From: PWXP01 sp040772845
GTDB taxonomy: Bacteria > Planctomycetota > Planctomycetia > Pirellulales > Thermoguttaceae
DNA: 64,000 bases
Direction: 5' to 3'
NCBI GenBank assembly: GCA_040772845.1
Contig: JAXGXG010000001.1
Location: forward strand, 1,054,001 to 1,118,000
Shown: positions 17,607 through 27,151 of the stretch, in pieces
How positions within the stretch are numbered: position 1 is the stretch's first letter
How the letters are laid out: each line of letters starts with the position of its first letter
Notes under the pieces: generated by a model
What the model was told of the DNA's origin: nothing
Seen by the model: the letters and a program-made list of their open reading frames with translations, nothing else
Database searches by the model: none
Made by a program: the position numbers and the translations under genes

Positions 17607-19040
17607 TTAACCTTCAATTTCGGGCAACAGATACGGCGCGCGGTAGAAGCCGCGGACAATTGCGTTGGCTTCCGCGTTATCCTTGATGCACTCCTTCTCC
17701 GTATCGACGTCCAGCCACTGGCCCATGGTAATGGTCTTTGCATCGACGTCGATTTCGTGGGCCTTGAGATGATCGATCAGTCGGTCAAACATCTCCTCGA
17801 ACAGCCCGGCGCCGGCAATCTGCCGTCGAATTTCGCTTTGATTGGCCTGCTGGCCCACCCGGTAGGAGATATTGCCCACGTGGGTAATCGCCGTGGAAAC
17901 GTGCCCGCCGAGGATGTCGGCATTGAGGTCCTCTTGCCGCTGACTACGGACGGCGCGGATGAAGTTCTCGAAATGATCCTCTCCGCCGCCGAAGCTCTGG
18001 ATCTTCTTGCCCTCGCGGTCGAACACGTGGCCCGAATGGACCATCGCATGGCCGCCCTCGCAGTGGGCGCACACCTCGGTCCGGTAGCCGAGAAAATTCG
18101 GCGCGTCTTTCGATCCCTTTGCCGCCCGCAGATTATGCACCTCGTACAGCACCGGCGCCGAGGGAAAATCGTAGTAGCAGATCTGCGTGTTGGGCACGTT
18201 GCCCGCATCGTCGAATACGAAGCGACCCCCGATGCTGATCGTCCGCCGGGGCAGCCCCGACTCGCCCAAAAGCCACCGCGCCACGTCGATCTCATGAACG
18301 CCCTGGTTGCACGACTCGCCGTCTCCCTTATCCCAGGTGAAGCTGCAATCGTATTGAAGCCGGTCGCGGTAAACCGGCCCGTTGTCGGCCGGCCCGCACC
18401 ACAGGTCGTAATCCAGGTCGTCGGGAATCGGCAGCGGCGTATCACGCTTGCCGATCGGATTGCGCGGCTTGTTGGCAAACGCGGTAATGTACTTGATCTT
18501 TCCGAGCCCGCCGCCTTGCAGGAAACGGATGGTTTCGATGTCCGATTTCCGCGACCGAGCCTGCGTGCCGATCTGCACCAGCCGATTGTACTTGCGCGCG
18601 GCCCGGACCATCTGCCGCCCTTCATAAACGAAGTGCGCCAGAGGCTTCTCTACGTACACGTCCATGCCTGCCTGGCAGGCCCAAATGGTCGGCAGCGCAT
18701 GCCAGTATTGCATGGTGGCTACCGCGATCACGTCCAGTTCCCCCTGCTCGATCATCTTGCGCGGATCGGCGTGGCGGGCCGGTGTGTTTTTGAATCGCTC
18801 GTTCACCCTGGTTGCGGCCAGCGCGGTGCGGCTGCGGTCGGGATCGCACACGGCCGCGATTTGGACACCCTCCTGCCGCCCGAACCGGTCGATATGATGA
18901 GCGCCGCGAACACCGCAGCCGACCACGCCCACACGAATCGCATCGTTGGCGCCCAATATGCGGGACGACGCGATCATGGGCGCCGCCAATGCGGCCGAGG
19001 CTGCAACCGTCCGCCCGACAAACTGACGTCGATTCAACAT
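17607..19040 (-). CDS. Gfo/Idh/MocA oxidoreductase with Tat signal
   Basis: This NAD(P)-dependent sugar oxidoreductase homologue has 477 residues. The Tat leader is MLNRRQFVGRTVAASAALAA, followed by the Rossmann motif VGVVGCGVRGAHH. The catalytic-site region is VYVEKPLAHFVYEGR (the EKP motif). The C-terminal alpha/beta domain carries WLLGESGLP and an HCEGGH stretch. Tat export implies cofactor loading before export. Planctomycetes carry many such paralogues, and few have known substrates. The ATG at 19040 is preceded by AAAAGGAGAG; the upstream extension to 19187 lacks any domain. It is the middle gene of a leftward series with the sulfatase and the second Gfo/Idh gene. Confidence 0.9.
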   Translation of the reverse strand: MLNRRQFVGRTVAASAALAAPMIASSRILGANDAIRVGVVGCGVRGAHHIDRFGRQEGVQIAAVCDPDRSRTALAATRVNERFKNTPARHADPRKMIEQGELDVIAVATMQYWHALPTIWACQAGMDVYVEKPLAHFVYEGRQMVRAARKYNRLVQIGTQARSRKSDIETIRFLQGGGLGKIKYITAFANKPRNPIGKRDTPLPIPDDLDYDLWCGPADNGPVYRDRLQYDCSFTWDKGDGESCNQGVHEIDVARWLLGESGLPRRTISIGGRFVFDDAGNVPNTQICYYDFPSAPVLYEVHNLRAAKGSKDAPNFLGYRTEVCAHCEGGHAMVHSGHVFDREGKKIQSFGGGEDHFENFIRAVRSQRQEDLNADILGGHVSTAITHVGNISYRVGQQANQSEIRRQIAGAGLFEEMFDRLIDHLKAHEIDVDAKTITMGQWLDVDTEKECIKDNAEANAIVRGFYRAPYLLPEIEG

Positions 19041-19555
19041 GGCAATCTCTCCTTTTGGAGTAGGCTTGTTGTCAACCGCATGTAAAGCAACGCAAACACA
19101 GTTCTCTTCCGCCACGCCGCGATGCAATCTGGCGGCAAGCAGAGGCCGCTTCCAGTCGTCTCGGAATCCCATTATCGCCCGCAGCACCCGGCGGGGTCAA
19201 TACTCGCCAATAAGGACATCTGCCGGTTATTCCTGGCGTCGATCGTAGGGTGGGTATTCCCGCCAGGTGTGACACGCGCACCATGCCCATCGCCCGAACG
19301 TGACCTTTGAGGGGAACCCAGTCCTACATCGCCCTCTGCCAGGTTCACCCACGCCTTGTGACAGTCACCTTGTCTCCATCCCCAACGCCGCGGCACAGTC
19401 GCCTTGGAGTGCGGGAGCTTGTTGCCGCTTTCTCATCGGCAACACCGGCGTGGCGATACAATTGACGCGCGCGACCACGGCCTGGCGTGGCGCAAGAGGA
19501 CAATGGCGATAGAAACATCGCGGTACCCTGCCGCACACCACTCTGACACGACGCC
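19041..19555. other. Non-coding gap between two Gfo/Idh genes
   Basis: The 515 bp hold no convincing gene. GTAGGGTGGG near 19248 resembles the subterminal block of the dispersed 175-bp element, and GGTTCACCCACG near 19343 recurs near 63008. The gap may therefore contain decayed repeats as well as the promoter of the Gfo/Idh-sulfatase unit. No clear promoter hexamers were found. Confidence 0.4.
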
Positions 19556-20881
19556 CTACAGCACCCGCGTTACGCCAGGGATGGCGCACGGGTAGAGGCC
19601 ATTGGGGCCAGGCTTGGGACCGGGATCGGCGTCCCAGGCGAGGTTCTGCGGGACAAGCTGCTGACTGGACGCCAGGGCCTCGTCCCACGTAACGATCTTG
19701 CCGGAGTACGTCGCCATGCGTCCGAGAATGGCGGTCATGGTGCTCGTGGCGCCGTAATCGGCCTCGTTGTGCGGCTGGCCGGCCGCCAGCTTGGCGAATA
19801 GCACGTCCTGCTCGATCTGATGCCCGTCCGGCCCGCGGTCCCACCGCTTGCGTTGGCCGTCCGCCAGGGTCATCTCGGCAGCGCCATGCCCCTGAATGTC
19901 GATGGTTCCCTTCGTACCGTGGGCGTGTTCAGAAAAGCTGTTCCAGCAACCGGGCTGGTGACGGCACTGGCTGAGCATGCGAAGACCGCCCGGATAGGTG
20001 AACTCCACCGAATGATGGTCGAAGATCTCGCCGTAGTCCTTCCCGATGCGCACCTGCCGGCCGCCCATACCGTTCGCTTCGACGGGCAGCGCGTCGGCCA
20101 TCCAGTTGCACACGTCCAGGTCGTGCACGTGCTGCTCGACGATATGATCGCCGCTAAGCCAGTTGAAATAATACCAGTTGCGGGTCTGGTACTCCATTTC
20201 TGTCTGCTCCGGCGTGCGAGGCCGCACCCAGACGCCTGTCGAGTTGAAGTACGCGCGCATCAGAGTCAAATCCCCAATCACACCTTCGCGAATTCGGGCG
20301 ATGGCCTCCTGGTGCTTCACCTCATGCCGAAGATGATGCCCGACGGCTACGGCCAGCCCCTTCTCCTTCGCCTGCTGGTTGGCCGCCATCACCTGCCGAA
20401 CACCGGGTGCGTCGGTAGCCACGGGTTTCTCCATGAACACGTGCTTGCCGGCCGCAACGGCCGCCTCGAACTGCAGCGGGCGGAAGCCGGGGGGACTACA
20501 TAGCAGGACAAGGTCCACCCCGGCGGCCATCGCGCCGACGTGGCAGTCGAGTCCGACGCACTTCCGATCCTCGGACAGATCGACCTTGTCAGGAAAACGT
20601 TTGGTCAAGGCCTTTTCGGCAAAATCGACCCGGTCCTGAAACGCGTCGGCCAGGGCGACCAGTTTCACATTCCCGTGGCCCGTATTGCCCAATGCATTGA
20701 CCGCGGCGCCCATCCCCCGGCCGCCGCAACCGATCAGCGCGAAACGAATCGTATCGCTACCGGCGGCATGAGCCGTCCGCGCGATGCTCAGGCCGGCCAG
20801 GGTCGCCCCCGCGGCAACGGCGGTGGAACGCGTAAGGAACTCGCGACGTGACGGCGCACCGAAAGCTGCAAGACGTTTCAT
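19556..20881 (-). CDS. Gfo/Idh/MocA oxidoreductase with Tat signal (second paralogue)
   Basis: The protein has 441 residues. The Tat motif SRREFLTRSTAVAAGATLAG lies within the first 35 residues, followed by the nucleotide-binding FALIGCGGRGMGA and the HVFMEKPVATDAPGVRQV segment with the family EKP motif. The domain order matches periplasmic glycoside-oxidising Gfo/Idh/MocA proteins. The paralogue at 17607-19040 is only distantly similar, so this is not a recent duplication. It begins 44 bp after the stop of the dihaem HZS-alpha-like gene, which suggests joint transcription and possibly electron transfer between them (inference). Confidence 0.9.
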   Translation of the reverse strand: MKRLAAFGAPSRREFLTRSTAVAAGATLAGLSIARTAHAAGSDTIRFALIGCGGRGMGAAVNALGNTGHGNVKLVALADAFQDRVDFAEKALTKRFPDKVDLSEDRKCVGLDCHVGAMAAGVDLVLLCSPPGFRPLQFEAAVAAGKHVFMEKPVATDAPGVRQVMAANQQAKEKGLAVAVGHHLRHEVKHQEAIARIREGVIGDLTLMRAYFNSTGVWVRPRTPEQTEMEYQTRNWYYFNWLSGDHIVEQHVHDLDVCNWMADALPVEANGMGGRQVRIGKDYGEIFDHHSVEFTYPGGLRMLSQCRHQPGCWNSFSEHAHGTKGTIDIQGHGAAEMTLADGQRKRWDRGPDGHQIEQDVLFAKLAAGQPHNEADYGATSTMTAILGRMATYSGKIVTWDEALASSQQLVPQNLAWDADPGPKPGPNGLYPCAIPGVTRVL

Positions 20882-20925
20882 GACAGTATCTCCAGGATAT
20901 TCGAGAGCATGTTGGAATGGTCGTT

Positions 20926-23388
20926 TTAGTGCAGTGACGGCTCGACGGGAATGCCGCGCCGCTGCGCCTCGGCGTCTTCGTAGGCGCCGAGGAACTCGCT
21001 ATTGCAGTCGAGCCACAACGTGATGCGCGCGAAGTCTTCCGGAGGAAGCTCCACACCGTGGTGACTCTTCTGAAGATATTCGAGCAAAGGCGACGACGCC
21101 GCGCCGAACTTGCCGGCCAGGCTGCGGGCGCCCCCGTTGCGGCACGTGTTGATCGATCCGTTGGTCGACTCGAAATAGAACCCGTACTTCCCGGCCAGAT
21201 TGGTGTACGACGTGGTGAACTGCCCTGCCGGCGTCCCGCTCAGATCCAAGGCCTTCTCCTTTCGATGGCACTCGACGCAATGCCGGTCCAGCACGGGCTG
21301 AACCAGTTGCACGTAATTGAACGGGCTGCTTCCCTCGGGGCCAGGCTGAAGCTGCGACGCAGATCGCCGTAGCGCCAGAGGCGGATTGGAAACGGGCATG
21401 GCCTGACGCCGTTTCGGCTCGTGGCATCCCTGGCAGCTCAGATGCTCACCCGGGTGGAGGTAGGTCCCGCTGCGCATCGACTGCACGGCCATCCCTTGCT
21501 CATCTAGCGCCTGGAAGTAGATCTGCATGTTGGGTGGCGCCTCGAAGTACGCGCTGCCGTCCGCCTCGACCGGCGCCGTACCGAGCACGCGGCGGGCATT
21601 CGTCTGCCTGCCAACGCCGATGCGCGGCTGATTGGGCGCAGGCGTCGACTTGGGCAGTACCTGAATGACCCGCAATGCCTTAATCGTCGTCCCGGCCGGC
21701 CACTGGAAATCGCTGTCGTATACGTTCATGACCGCCACGGTCGACGGCGGGACCACACCGCCGGCCGCCTCGACCGCGCGGGCCGTCTGCACGGTCCCGT
21801 CCGGAATCACGGGCGGCCGTGGCCGAGGCCCCAACGGCATGGGGCTCAACACGCTGATCTCCGGATCGCGGTAGATCAGCTCCCGATTGCCGTTCGCATC
21901 GACCCAGTAGATGCCGCGGTTGGTCATCTTCGCATCGTACACGCATAGATAGTCCGTTTCCGAAAGCGGCCAGGGTGTTCCGAACGCCTTCGCCTTCGGA
22001 TAAGGCACTTCGGCTTCCGGGAACGGCACGTCCGGCGTCAACCGCGTAAGCTGACTCGCCGCGCCGTCATCCTGCAATCGATGGTCGATCAGCACCAGCG
22101 AACCGAACGCATGGCCGTGATGCGAACCGGCAACGGCAATGAACTTGTGCGAACCGGGAATCGCGCGAATGCTCTGCTCCATCCACGGCCGCGCGTTCCG
22201 GTTCCGATCGGCCGGATAATTGCCGTGATAGCTGCGCGGATCGCGCCCGTCCGGATACGAAATCCAGATGTGATGGGCCACGTTCGTGTCCCGATCCACG
22301 TAATCCCAGCGCGTGTAGACCAGCATCCCGTTGTTATCGACCGTCGGATGCCATTCGTGGGTCTCGTGGAAACTGAGGCATACGATATCGCTGCCATCGG
22401 GCTCCATCGAGTGCAGCGTGTAGGTCGGGCAATGCCGCCCGCATCGCAGGTATCCGCCGCGCCGCAACGAGTTGAACACAATCCGGCCGCCGGGCAACTC
22501 GCACGGGTCGAAATCGTCGTAGTCGCCGTCGGTCATCTGCACCAGGCGGCTGCCGTCGGCATTGCAGCGGAACACGTGATAGCTGGTCTGCGGATTCCAG
22601 GTGTAATTCTCCTTCCCCTGGTGCTTCGCCCATGCGCCGCACTCGCTGTAGGCGAAGTACACGGTTCGGCCGTCGTAGCTCACCGCAGGCGAGAGGAACG
22701 AGCCGCCTTCGAGCTTCTGCCCTTTCAAGCGGCCCGACTCGACAACCGAGTGCTCCAGCAGATTGACCAACTTCGGGTTCTCGCCGAATGGGTTCTCCAG
22801 CACGTACAATCCGCCGCCCGGCACGGCATTGCACCCGTAGTACTGATCGCACATGTGGATCACCCCCTGCGGATCGTGCCGCTTGATGAACAGCAGCCGA
22901 TCGATTTCCGCCAGCAGCGGGTTGGCCATGGCAATACGGCGGAGCAGTCGCCGCGCATTCAGATAGAGGGCCTTGCGTTCGCTTTCAGGAACGTCGCCTG
23001 CCTTCTTGCGTTCGCCAAGCCGAGCCGTCATCTTCTCCAGTTCGGCCCGAAACGCCGTCAACGACGCCGTGCCTGCCGCCGGTTCCCACCTCGCGATCAG
23101 CTCCCCAGCCCTTTCGAGAACCTGCTCCGTGTGGGCCAGGGCAAACGGGCCGCCGTGCAGGGCGGCGTCCGCCGCTTCCGGCACAGCATTGGCAGGCGGC
23201 GCCCCGGCACGGAGCGACCGGTTCGGGTCCCATCGCCGATCCTGATCGATCCAATCGGCCTCGACAAGCGTCGCCAGGTGAGCACTTGTGCCAGCAGACT
23301 GTTTTTCGGTAGCAGCGCCCCCTTCGACTCGATTCCATCCCAAGAATACGGCAATCACCGCAAAGCAGAAGAAGAACCTGGTTTTCAT
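20926..23388 (-). CDS. Secreted dihaem protein with HZS-alpha-like propeller
   Basis: This 820-residue protein has a signal peptide (FFFCFAVIAVFLGW). TolB-like propeller repeats follow (DGRTVYFAYSECG, NADGSRLVQMTDGDYDDF, GSDIVCLSFHETHEW), then a region with two c-type haem motifs, CQGCH at about residue 650 and CVECH at about 705. This order matches proteins annotated as hydrazine synthase alpha-subunit-like, which are widespread in planctomycetes that do not perform anammox. The partner hydrazine synthase subunits are absent, so hydrazine synthesis is unlikely and an electron-transfer or binding role is more plausible. The start at 23388 gives a normal signal peptide; the frame is open to 23571. 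Confidence 0.85.
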   Translation of the reverse strand: MKTRFFFCFAVIAVFLGWNRVEGGAATEKQSAGTSAHLATLVEADWIDQDRRWDPNRSLRAGAPPANAVPEAADAALHGGPFALAHTEQVLERAGELIARWEPAAGTASLTAFRAELEKMTARLGERKKAGDVPESERKALYLNARRLLRRIAMANPLLAEIDRLLFIKRHDPQGVIHMCDQYYGCNAVPGGGLYVLENPFGENPKLVNLLEHSVVESGRLKGQKLEGGSFLSPAVSYDGRTVYFAYSECGAWAKHQGKENYTWNPQTSYHVFRCNADGSRLVQMTDGDYDDFDPCELPGGRIVFNSLRRGGYLRCGRHCPTYTLHSMEPDGSDIVCLSFHETHEWHPTVDNNGMLVYTRWDYVDRDTNVAHHIWISYPDGRDPRSYHGNYPADRNRNARPWMEQSIRAIPGSHKFIAVAGSHHGHAFGSLVLIDHRLQDDGAASQLTRLTPDVPFPEAEVPYPKAKAFGTPWPLSETDYLCVYDAKMTNRGIYWVDANGNRELIYRDPEISVLSPMPLGPRPRPPVIPDGTVQTARAVEAAGGVVPPSTVAVMNVYDSDFQWPAGTTIKALRVIQVLPKSTPAPNQPRIGVGRQTNARRVLGTAPVEADGSAYFEAPPNMQIYFQALDEQGMAVQSMRSGTYLHPGEHLSCQGCHEPKRRQAMPVSNPPLALRRSASQLQPGPEGSSPFNYVQLVQPVLDRHCVECHRKEKALDLSGTPAGQFTTSYTNLAGKYGFYFESTNGSINTCRNGGARSLAGKFGAASSPLLEYLQKSHHGVELPPEDFARITLWLDCNSEFLGAYEDAEAQRRGIPVEPSLH

Positions 23389-23671
23389 GGCACGGGCTCC
23401 CGGTTGGTTATAGAGACGACGCCACACCCCACGTTTTACGGCATTGGCATCCAGAAAGCAACCCCCCGAAACCATCGGGCGCACCAGGAATATCCTGGCC
23501 ATTGGAACCATGCACAGACGCAAGAAAGACGGCTGGCCCCGCGTCTGCTTGTACCATTGATGCGGGGCCAACCGAAACTCGCAGGAAAATGACTTGATCG
23601 CCTGGCTTCAACGGTGCAATCAGGCGGTTCTGACAGGGAACCTGACCGAACACCAGGCGTCTTGCCGGGGG

Positions 23672-25210
23672 CTATGCCGCCGCATGCGCCTTGGGTGGGT
23701 GCACAAAGGCAATGAGCACGGCCGCGGCCAATACCAGGGCGCCGCAAATGCTGAACGCAAGCGGGAAGTTGCCCAAATCGCCCAACGCTCCGCCCAACAG
23801 CGGCCCGAAGATGCCGCCGATCCCGTACGACAGGAACACCCAACCGTAGTTCTGCCCGACGTATTTCGTACCGAACGTATCGGCCGTGATCGTGGGGAAC
23901 AGGGCGAAGTTGCCGCCGAAATTGAACCCGATCAGTGCGGCGCCCAAATAGAGCAACGCAGGCGTTCCGGCCATCCACTGGAAGCAGATCACCAGCACGC
24001 CCTGCGTGGCAAGCATGAGGAAGATGGACAGCTTGCGCCCGAGCACGTCGCTCAGCGTACCCCAGACAATTCGCCCGATTCCATTGGCCAGCGAGAAGAA
24101 CACGGCCATGGCCGTACCGGCAATCGCACTGGCCTCGACCGGCGTCAGCCCGCCTGCCTCCAGGGCTTGCTTGGGGAACAGCTTCATCAGCCCGATACTC
24201 ATCAGGCCGGCGCCGGCCCCGAAGACGAAGCACAGAAAGATCATATAGAACTGAGGCGTTGCAAGCATCTGCCCACTCTTGAAGTCGGCCGTTCCGGCCG
24301 CCGGTTTTCCACCGGCGCCGGCTTGCGGCGGCTGCCATCCGGCCGGCTTCCAGCCTTCGGGCGGATTCTTCATCCAAAGCGATCCGACAAAACACATCAG
24401 GAAGAACACAACTCCGTAAATGACAAAGGTTGCACCGAGACCGAACTGGGCAATCAGATGCCCCCAAGAACCTGCCAGCTTGACCCACAACAGCGCGCCG
24501 AATCCGAACCCGGCCACGGCCAGCCCCGTGATGAGTCCCTTCCTGTCCGGGAACCACTTCATGCCGATGGCGATCGGTACGACATAGGCCAACCCGATCC
24601 CGCTACCGCCGACAACGCCGACAAACAGGAAGGTGGACCAGAACGTACCCGGGCTGATCAGGCCGGCCAGAACATACCCGACGCCTAGGACGGCGCCGCC
24701 GGCCATCGCCAGTTTCTGCGGGCCGACCGTGGGCATCATACGACCTGCCAGAACCATGACAATGGCAAACAGGGCGAGTCCGGCGGAGAATATCCCCTGC
24801 GCCTGCGTCTTGGTCAGACGATACTGCCGCGCAGCAATCCGATCTTTCACGCCGTATTTCTCGGCTGCTTCTTCCATTTGGACAATGAGTTCGGCCTTCC
24901 GTCGTTCGGTATCGGCCTTCATCTTCTCGATCACCCCAGGATCCGACTCGTCGGCCATATTCTCGGCAAGCTCGCTAATGGCCACCTTGATCTGGCCATC
25001 GAGCATAGAGAGGTCTTTCCGAAGATTATCCAGTTGTGCCGGGCCGAGCCCCAGGGCCGTTTGGCTATAGATGGCAGCCACGTCGGCTGGCGTCGCCGCC
25101 GTCAACGCCGGTGTGAACACGCTCCAAGCGTATATCGCCCCCAGACAAAGCTGAATCAGAATCGCGCCAAGGACCACCAGCCACCGGTTCATCACTCTTC
25201 CGTCCACCAT
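23672..25210 (-). CDS. OFA-type major facilitator transporter with periplasmic insert
   Basis: This 512-residue membrane protein starts with the OFA (oxalate/formate antiporter-like) signature VLGAILIQLCLGAIYAWSVF in the first helix. Later helices include GGSGIGLAYVVPI, KWFPDRKGLITG and the second-half ALIGFNFGGNFALFP. Between helices 1 and 2, at about residues 45-130, lies a highly charged, coiled-coil-like stretch (LRKDLSMLDGQIKVAISELA, KADTERRKAELIVQMEEAAE) that most OFA transporters lack. The substrate is probably a small carboxylate. The start at 25210 follows AAGGGAGAG. It heads the leftward run that continues with the dihaem protein after 283 bp. Confidence 0.88.
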   Translation of the reverse strand: MVDGRVMNRWLVVLGAILIQLCLGAIYAWSVFTPALTAATPADVAAIYSQTALGLGPAQLDNLRKDLSMLDGQIKVAISELAENMADESDPGVIEKMKADTERRKAELIVQMEEAAEKYGVKDRIAARQYRLTKTQAQGIFSAGLALFAIVMVLAGRMMPTVGPQKLAMAGGAVLGVGYVLAGLISPGTFWSTFLFVGVVGGSGIGLAYVVPIAIGMKWFPDRKGLITGLAVAGFGFGALLWVKLAGSWGHLIAQFGLGATFVIYGVVFFLMCFVGSLWMKNPPEGWKPAGWQPPQAGAGGKPAAGTADFKSGQMLATPQFYMIFLCFVFGAGAGLMSIGLMKLFPKQALEAGGLTPVEASAIAGTAMAVFFSLANGIGRIVWGTLSDVLGRKLSIFLMLATQGVLVICFQWMAGTPALLYLGAALIGFNFGGNFALFPTITADTFGTKYVGQNYGWVFLSYGIGGIFGPLLGGALGDLGNFPLAFSICGALVLAAAVLIAFVHPPKAHAAA

Positions 25211-25673
25211 AGAATCTCTCCCTTGCTTGAGGAACGCGCAGGTAAGAAGACAGACCAAGAATCTGCCCGAACAGGAGGACAGACTCGAAGACGGTACAGG
25301 CAACAGACTGCCGTAGCGATCGATGCAGGATAGGCTCTCAGCTTGCCTTGTCGGCCGGCTTTCTCGGAAACCTGTCTCACGCGCCACGACAGCTTACTGC
25401 CGTGCAGTGCCTAACACGGTTATTCACGAGTATCCGGCCCACCGCCACGAGCCTCAACAACGCAAGATATCGGACCGGATAGCGGGATTTTAGCAGAATT
25501 GCCGCAACGCCGCCAGAGGGGAGCTTGCCACGCGGTCGATTTGGGTGCAGCAGCGGACTTGCATTTCACCGAAGGGCAAGCCGGCCGGTGGCCCTTTTCC
25601 AGGATGTGAGTCCGCTGCTGCACCCCGGTCGATTTTGGTCGAAACAGGCAGAATCCGGCTCATGCCGGCCGAC
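25211..25673. other. Gap carrying a nested palindrome
   Basis: This stretch of 463 bp upstream of the transporter has no gene I can support. Short frames here change character at each repeat. Its main content is the palindromic repeat described at 25533-25636. The transporter promoter should also lie here, but clear hexamers were not found. Confidence 0.45.
25533..25636. repeat. Nested inverted repeat with flanking direct repeat
   Basis: A perfect 17-bp inverted repeat, GGGTGCAGCAGCGGACT (25543-25559) and its complement (25609-25625), encloses the shorter palindrome AAGGGC-N-GCCCTT containing CCGGCCGG. The direct repeat CGGTCGATTT flanks it (25533-25542 and 25627-25636). The inner core recurs at 26562-26584. 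No U-tract follows on either strand, so it is not a canonical terminator. Confidence 0.7.
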
Positions 25674-26393
25674 CTACCGCGGCAATTCGCCGTGCACCGA
25701 ACGATCCTCGATGCCCAGATGCCGCTCCAATTCCTGCTCGATGTACAGGGCCTGATCGGCATCGTCCAAGGTCAGCAAGGTCCACCGCGTGTTCCCCTTC
25801 CGAACGATCTCAACCCGATAGCGATACTGCGGGCCATTCTTGCCGTGCGAGATCGTCTCGCGACAATAGATCTGCGCAATCTGCCCGGCCGGGATATTTT
25901 TCGCGCCGGGCCAGGGCAATGGACCGTGCCGCACCTCAACCTGCGATCGATCCGCGCATATTTTCGTCGAATTGACGAACCCGGCCACCACATAATAGGC
26001 CAATCCGATACCAACCGCCGTATGCAGCAGGCCGAAACACGACATGAACCCGGCGCCCATCACCAGCGCCATCCCATGCCACACCAGCACAAACCCGTTC
26101 CAGATGACACAGAAGACCAGAAGGAACAGGAACAGCGGACAGAACCAGCGGCGGGTGATTTCGATCGACGTGCCGAAATCGACGACGGTCAGCCCCTTGG
26201 GCATCGGCACATCCCGCCGTTTGACCGCAGGCTCGGCCCCTTGCGCCGCCGCAGTCTCGGCGCCGCCCTCGGTTCCGGCCAGTGCGAACAGCGCGCCGCA
26301 GTGCTCGCAGCGGGCAATCGCCCGCGTCATATCGACATTGTCCGCGGTGAGCACCGCACCGCAGTTCTTGCAACGAAGTTCAATCAGTTCCAC
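25674..26393 (-). CDS. Zinc-ribbon membrane protein of unknown function
   Basis: I do not recognise a named family. From a GTG at 26393 the protein would have 239 residues. It begins with a zinc ribbon (RCKNCG about 25 residues before RCEHCG, two CxxC knuckles). Two hydrophobic helices follow, LFLFLLVFCVIWNGFVLVW and a GLLHTAVGIGLAYYVVAGF stretch. The C-terminal domain is cytoplasmic or periplasmic (ADRSQVEVRHGPLPWPG, YRYRVEIVRKGNTRW). The layout resembles small zinc-ribbon/PH-like membrane proteins. The GTG is chosen because GGAAG lies six bases upstream and it sits just before the zinc ribbon; the frame is open to an ATG at 26501. It stands alone between two copies of a palindromic repeat core. 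Confidence 0.65.
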   Translation of the reverse strand: MELIELRCKNCGAVLTADNVDMTRAIARCEHCGALFALAGTEGGAETAAAQGAEPAVKRRDVPMPKGLTVVDFGTSIEITRRWFCPLFLFLLVFCVIWNGFVLVWHGMALVMGAGFMSCFGLLHTAVGIGLAYYVVAGFVNSTKICADRSQVEVRHGPLPWPGAKNIPAGQIAQIYCRETISHGKNGPQYRYRVEIVRKGNTRWTLLTLDDADQALYIEQELERHLGIEDRSVHGELPR

Positions 26394-26561
26394 CGGTGTC
26401 TTCCACAAAAGCTGAGCGCAGCACGACTTCCCCCTAATGTACTCAGCTTTCCTCGACGCGACAAGGGACGCGGGAAACCGCACGATGCCAGAGCAATGCA
26501 CAGGGAGCGGGGGTTCTTCTTGCCGTGTGTCACGGTAGCCTGTCGATCATGGCTCCAGGCC

Positions 26562-26584
26562 GGGCAAGCCGGCCGGTGGCCCTT
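26562..26584. repeat. Second copy of the 23-bp palindromic core
   Basis: The sequence running from GGGCAAGCCGGCC to GGTGGCCCTT is identical to 25574-25596. The two copies bracket the zinc-ribbon gene. The core is itself a hairpin (AGGGC and GCCCT arms around CCGGCCGG). Confidence 0.65.
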
Positions 26585-26644
26585 GGGGGCATACCCCTGC
26601 ACCAACAACTGAGCCGAACGGTCCCTTCACGCGGAACTCCCTTT

Positions 26645-26658
26645 CCGGCTAAAGCCGG
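26645..26658. repeat. Short perfect hairpin CCGGCT-AA-AGCCGG
   Basis: A 6-bp stem with a 2-base loop. The stop codon of the truncated AdhE-like gene falls inside it, suggesting that the repeat marks the deletion point of that gene. Confidence 0.5.
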
Positions 26659-26900
26659 GACTCCAACGGGATACCGTTCGAACCGACAAAATCAACCTCG
26701 GCCAGATCGAACACGATCGCAGCTTCGTCGCCAGCCATCTTGGCCAACCGCAGTCGCTGGTTGAACGCCGCCCGGTAGACCGCCTCGACGCTCCGATCCG
26801 TCTGCTCTTGATCGAACTGGCTGAACACGGCGGCCGCCGCCTTGGCGCGCTCGAAGTACGCGTCGGCCTTCATCCGCCACTGGTCGCTATTGGTCTCCAT
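26649..26900 (-). pseudogene. Truncated aldehyde dehydrogenase/AdhE N-terminal fragment
   Basis: The first 55 or so residues of this 83-residue frame resemble the start of CoA-acylating aldehyde dehydrogenases and AdhE: ERAKAAAAVFSQFDQEQTD, then VEAVYRAAFNQRLRLAKMAG. In full-length enzymes this helical region is followed by some 400 residues of NAD-binding and catalytic domain. Here it ends after an unrelated tail (IVFDLAEVDFVGSNG) at a stop inside a short hairpin. GGAG lies about eight bases before the ATG, so it may still be translated. It is most likely a relic. A genuine small protein is possible but less likely. Confidence 0.55.
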
Positions 26901-27151
26901 GGACGCTTCTCCAGCAGGCCTTGGGTTTCTGTCAGTTGGGAAGAACAGCAGCGCCGGCCGACTGCTCGATCGCAGCCAGTCATCTCCAGGGTGCGACGCC
27001 CCGTAAACATGGGTTACAGAAGACAGTAACGCAAGTCGGCATAACTGCTACTATCGCCACAAGAGACTCTTGACGCCCCGCCTCTCCCCCCGTTATAGTA
27101 AGCATATACACAAGAGACTGAATTGCCGGGTACCAACCGGAGGTTTGTGCT

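Noticed and set aside
22081..23592. Plus-strand ORF of 503 codons
   Set aside because: Antisense of the dihaem HZS-alpha-like gene; no recognisable motifs.
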